Assembly: GCF_026212465.1 (NCBI RefSeq)
Contig: NC_080049.1
Span: 14,082,439 to 14,146,438 of the forward strand
DNA from: Amaranthus tricolor
Taxonomy: Eukaryota > Streptophyta > Magnoliopsida > Caryophyllales > Amaranthaceae
Length of the DNA stretch: 64,000 bases
Direction: 5' to 3'
Position numbers and translations under genes: made by a program. Below, piece by piece: positions 59,625 through 64,000 of the stretch. Below the pieces are notes generated by a model. It did no database searches and had not been told where the DNA came from. It was given only the letters and a program-made list of their open reading frames with translations. Numbering within the stretch: the stretch's first letter is position 1; the number at the start of each line of letters is the position of its first letter.

Positions 59625-62569
59625 TCACTAAATTTAATGGTAGTAAAATGGGAAGAAGAAAATAACGTACTAATCGATTGTTAGAGTGCGCTCCAACAGA
59701 AGAATGTCCATTTGACTCAATAGGTGGAGTTATAGTATTACTTCCTATTTTTGATAGATCTGGAAGCACAATATTGACCTCGGGATTGGCTTCAAGTAGT
59801 TTCTGTAGTTGGGGATTAGCTTCAAGTACTTGATCCATCACTTGCGATTGCATGTTCTGTAAGAACTCGAGAGGAAATATGTAGCTCGAGTTAGTGCTCA
59901 CTTTCCTTAGAGAAGTTTTTGTCACACCTTTTCCATACATTCGCACACGTCCACTATGCTCTGGTTTCTTTATCACTTCACTATAAGCATCTTTGTAGTT
60001 TGAACCTTGATGTTCTTGCGACTCTATTGCTTTTATTTTCTCCTATTAACATTTCAAAACACCAGTGCATGCAAATTAAGTCAAAAATACACTGTAAAAC
60101 TCGAGCCATGATATCATGGCTTTCGTACACAAATAATAAGGGCAAATATGTACGGGAACATACAATATTTTGTTTTGCAACGTCGAAGCTTGTTTTGTAT
60201 GACTTTCCTGGCTTTCTTTTTCGAGAAGTGATGTAGACTTTTGCATTTGAAGGTTCTTTCTTAGTTGGATCTTGTTGTTTCTATTCAAAATAATTTCATT
60301 AATTAAGTTTATTTTGTATAAATAGATAAAAAATTGAAAAAATAATTACCAAATCTTCACGCAACATTGCGTAGGATGTAGGACCCATTGTGTGAAAGTC
60401 ATCGGCCACTTGTCGATTAGATTTATTCTTCTCACTTTCTTTCTATTGGATGGAAAAGAAAAGACAGCCATGTCAACAAGGCTCAGTGAATCAAAATTAG
60501 GATGTATTAGGTTGAATAATACAAGAAACAAAGCTACAAAACAAAAACAAAGAGGAAGATTCATCAAATGCAACAGAACAGAAGCTAAATCAGAAGCCAG
60601 AACAACAGCTCAACAAACCCATGGAATATCCAAGAGCCCTTTTATCAGAACAGCCATCAGAACAGCCAACAACAAGAACAGAGACAATAGAACAGAATAG
60701 AAATCGATGATGACCAGGCCACCTTGACGGATCAGCCCAGGAGTGACCGGAGTTCAGAGGAGGATGTGGAGGGTAGAATTGGAATCTCCTTACATGGGCC
60801 TTACTGTCATGGCCCAAGAACCCTCCTCACAATCACCGAAAGTGCATGGAAAATCGAAGCAAAGGTCGTGCAGTCAGCAGAAGAACACTGACAGAAAAGC
60901 CTTTGTATTCTGATTTCTGTATTGTTCTTTATTATGCACGTGCAAGTCACAAGGGCAATATGATCGTTATGTTAGTTGTCAAATTCAAGATGCCTAGTAT
61001 AGGGTTAGTCGAACAATGCTTATCAATTACTTACGAAAACACAACGCTACTGTAAACAATTATTCCATTATATTTTTTCAGATTTTCTAATATAAGAAGA
61101 GGAATACATACTTTAACTTCCTCAGCATCCCAATACTTTAGAAGTAGTTCGAATTGGTAATCTGGAATTATTGGTGGAAGGTTATTCCATCTTTCAGCAT
61201 AAGCGTTATATTTGTAGTAGTATAATCTGTTACACCTACATTTCCAATCTTTCCACATGGCATTCATAGTGGTCAACGCCCATGTTTTGCCAGCATTGTG
61301 TACCACATACTTCTCCTATATATTTAATTTTTACTTAGTCAACATATAAATTAAAGTAGAGATGAGCAAATAATAATTTCATGCACTTACTTGGACATAC
61401 ATCCACATTTTGTCGTGTGTGGGTAAGCTTGGCCAATCACAATAATTCAGCGGTGCATACTCAGGATTCCTAGCCACAGTCCCTAGAAATCGACTGTATT
61501 CATTGATAATTTTGTTTGTAGGACCAATTGGTTGTCCAACTGCGTTAAGGACGACCACTGGTCGTTTATGCATTGTACGAGCATGAACCTCAACTAGCTT
61601 TGTGGGACCTCGATGCTTCTTTTTTGGAGCTGGAAAAAATAGAAATACATTGACATGTGATGGACTTTAAAAATGAAGCATAATAATAATTTTTTTTTTA
61701 AAAATAAGTTGTGTTGCAAATCAAACCTTGAACCACAATTCTATTTTCTTCTGCTTCTTGTTCTGTATGTTCTTCATGTATTGGTTCAATATCATCTACG
61801 GTACAGCCAACTTCGTTTGCATTTGTGGGAGAAGGTTGATGCTCACTCGAAAAGATTAGTTCATTTGCATTGTTAATTTCATTTACAGGATCCTTTCTTT
61901 GCATTTGTTTCTTTCGAAGATCACGATAGTCAGACAATGCCCCTGGTGGGCAAAACTTAGTGTTCATTTTCTTGGGTTGTTGTGGTTGCATACCTTGTTG
62001 TTGCATAGGCTGCTGCAACAAAGGTTGTTGCACAGAAAGTTCTTGGTGATGTTGTTGGTGATGTTGTTCTTGTTCCATACCCTCTTGATGTTTTTGTCTG
62101 TTATGTTGTGCAACCTTTACTTGCGTGAGTTGTTCATGTTGTTGGCAAGAAGGAGATAAAAAGGCAGACATACACCCTCTCTTTGAAAATGATCGCTTCT
62201 TTGTGAATTTTTTCATTGGAAACTGGAAAAACAAAATAAGATGCATACATTACATATAAAAAATTAGATACATTATAGTTAAAATTGATGCAACATTATT
62301 TTGTATACCTTTGAACTAGTTATTTCTTCATTATTATCAACCTCATAATCAATAGGTATGTAGTCTTCATCATCACTATGAGATAATGTGTCATCTCTAA
62401 CATCTTTTGAGAAAGTTTTTGCATTAGCTTGAAGAATCTTTGCTGCCACAGTTCCACATCCTTTAGCTGTCATAAATTCTGCATTTTGCTTGATGTTCTC
62501 CATTCTTTTCCCTTCATATTCATTTGCTTCTCTTTGTTGTGCAACAACTTTCCTTTTAGTCCCTTTCAT
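59625..62569 (-). CDS. TNP1/TnpA-like protein, Transposase_24 (Ptta/En/Spm) family, eight exons
   Basis: Exons 62569-62309, 62222-61727, 61629-61391, 61315-61112, 60442-60350, 60280-60164, 60042-59671 and 59627-59625 all join at GT-AG borders and in phase, giving 594 codons with no stop. Exon one is charged (MKGTKRKVVAQQ) with an acidic DDEDYIPIDYE end. Exon two has a Gln/His-rich stretch. Exons three and four hold the Transposase_24 core: GTVARNPEYAPLNYCDWPSL, then NAMWKDWKCRCNR and IPDYQFELLLKYWDAEE. Exons five to seven add RQVADDFHTMGPTSYAMLRE, a Lys-rich part and a Leu/Gln-rich helix. Family members bind the element's subterminal repeats in the nucleus and assist TNP2. Exon borders are by eye; intron four (669 bp) has unusual GC-richer content. 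Confidence 0.75.
60443..61111 (-). other. Large intron four of the TNP1-like gene, with foreign-looking sequence
   Basis: 669 bp, against 70-90 bp for most introns of this gene. Its middle (about 60470-60960) is GC-richer, with GAACAGCC/AGAACAGA repeats and GGCCCAGGAGTGACCGG. No coding family is recognised. An LTR fragment inserted into the intron is possible. Confidence 0.5.
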
Positions 62570-64000
62570 CTACAAGTCATAAAACATCAATCAAGTTAGA
62601 TAAATACATGTAAACTATCATATAAATAAGAACTAAGAAAAATAATATACAATAACAATATATAGGTACCATCAGACAATTCCATTGGATTGTTATGTAT
62701 GGCAAAATGCCAACCTTCTTTGGTTGGATCTTCTACATAAAAAACTTGATGTGCTTGAGATGCCAAGATATATGGTTCTCCTTTACATATTGTTTTATTT
62801 TTGTTAACTAAAGATTGTTGATGTTCATTTATTTCTGAATGAAACCAAACACATCTAAACAAGACAACACTAAAATGATCATGATAAGATATCTCAATAA
62901 TCTCTTCCACGAACCATAATACATGACGTTTCCCACTGAAGGATTTTTATCCTTACTACTAGCAAAACTATGTGTTAACGCCGTTAAAGTTACTCCACTA
63001 TTTTGTGTGGCATAATTTGCCTCTCGTTTCATAGTATAAAACCTGTAATCATTGACATAGTACCCACTGTACATTTTTGCTTTAGAAGAGGGTCCTTTTG
63101 ATAGCCACCTGACATGGTCTAAGACAGGTTGACCTTCATCAACCTTCAATGTGATTACCACTTTAAACCAATCTTTGAAATCCTTGCAATGACTTTGAGC
63201 CGTATCCCATTTTCTCTTTCGATGAGTCTCTACTGTTGCTTTGTGCTCACTATGATAGAAGAATAGAAAACGTTAAACAATAAACGAGAGATAAAAAATG
63301 AATGATAAATCTTAGCTTAAAGGTTTACTAGTCATACTTAATGTATCTCTCAACTTCTTCACAATTGCAATTGAACAAGACATATTGGTGCACTTGACTC
63401 CATGTGATTTGATCGATGACAAACCCAACCTGTTTCTTCTTTGATGTTTTTCCTCTTCCCCTGATAGGATGTCCAAGCTTTGGAAGAAATTCTTGTGAAA
63501 TAGAAGGCTCACTGACGTGTGCACGTGGACCTTTTGACCTAATTAGATATCGAGCAACAAACCTTGCACATTCCTTGGCCAAGAAGCCTTCAGCCATTGA
63601 AGCCTCCGGACGACCCTTATTTCGAACATCTGACTTCAATTCCCGAAGATATCTCTCAATTGCATACATGCACCTTAATGCAATAGGTCCACTAAGCTTA
63701 GTTTGTTCTACTAAGTGAACCGACAAATGAACCATGACATCAAAAAAAGCTTTTGGAAAAATCCCCTCAAATTGACATAAAGTTTCAACTATCTCAGAAT
63801 GATGCTTATTAACATCTTGAGGGTTAATTGTTTTTTTCCATATACCCTTGAAAAAATTAAAAAACCTTATCAAAGGCGTTGCAACTTCTTTATTTAAGGT
63901 AATGCTTGCGGCAATTGGGAGCAAGTAATGCATCATAAAATGTGCATTATGACTCTTGTATCCTGTGATTTTTCGTTCATTTACTTGCACACAATGAGCA
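62556..64000 (-). pseudogene. TNP2-like transposase, C-terminal part (DUF4218, DUF4216), frameshifted, 5' end off window
   Basis: The visible part starts in the block before DUF4218 (KITGYKSHNAHFMMHYLLP). DUF4218 follows: EIVETLCQFEGIFPKAFFDV, MVHLSVHLVEQ and RYLRELKSDVRNKGRPEAS. The exon ends at 63338. An 88-bp GT-AG intron leads to an exon at 63249 that completes RYINEHK and reads through a TAQSHCKDF segment into DUF4216 (GYYVNDYRFYTMKREANYAT, TQNSGVTL). Near 62913 one base is missing in the YYG-VEEI motif, after which the other frame continues (VVLFRCVW, FYVEDP) to a donor at 62669. Splicing to 62569 would add four residues and stop at 62556, overlapping the TNP1 start. The catalytic Transposase_21 domain is beyond the window. 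Confidence 0.85.

Noticed and set aside
61698..62246. Independent Gln-rich protein of 182 residues
   Set aside because: It is exon two of the TNP1-like gene plus intron read-through at both ends.

Overview
This window is repeat-rich nuclear DNA from a flowering plant. The dicot call and a possible Caryophyllales origin are inference from TE style only. It is AT-rich, has no prokaryote-style gene packing and no rRNA operon, and most of it is transposable elements (TEs) nested in one another. I found no complete host gene. Two possible exon clusters of unrecognised host genes lie in the left 10 kb. The only coding sequence that reads through intact after splicing belongs to a CACTA transposon.

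Layout. 1-13.4 kb: a 152-bp tandem repeat, possible host exons (513-1234 and 9637-9752), a decayed LINE reverse transcriptase on the minus strand (about 3.6-5.3 kb) with a small GC-rich insertion inside it, a TRIM-like element (8348-8646), and two arrays of degenerate short repeats in opposite orientation (10.4-10.8 and 12.9-13.4 kb). 13.49-18.92 kb: a very long minus-strand LTR of a Ty3/gypsy-type element. It carries a 5S-rRNA-like segment and has been invaded by a CACTA fragment with the end of an Ulp1-like protease and by a 902-bp hAT MITE with a perfect 8-bp duplication. 20.8-22.1 kb: N-terminal part of a CACTA TNP2-type transposase (minus). 22.2-24.8 kb: hAT element A, internally deleted. 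26.5 kb: another CACTA end. 28.2-28.5 kb: a long fold-back MITE. 28.9-32.9 kb: a field of degenerate short repeats with further insertions. 33.6-34.0 kb: a well-formed TRIM. 34.5-37.7 kb: several tandem duplications. 39.7-43.4 kb: hAT element B, full-length relative of A on the opposite strand, with perfect TSDs and a frameshifted transposase. 43.5-44.8 kb: LTR and gag remnant of a Ty1/copia element split by an (AT)n array. 47.0-57.2 kb: a Sirevirus-like Ty1/copia element with both LTRs, a 5-bp TSD, decayed gag-pol and a long env-like 3' region. 58.14 kb to the right edge: the 3' two-thirds of an En/Spm (CACTA) element on the minus strand.

How parts fit. In the right-hand CACTA element the TNP2 C-terminal domains (DUF4218, DUF4216) are followed directly by an eight-exon Transposase_24/TNP1-like gene whose splices are all GT-AG and in phase (594 codons), while TNP2 carries a frameshift. 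hAT A and B share terminal inverted repeats, GC-rich subterminal repeats, promoter, intron position and coding sequence, so a functional relative elsewhere could have mobilised A in trans. No novel defence or metabolic system is visible. The interest lies in nested element structure, deletion scars and uncharacterised non-coding repeats.
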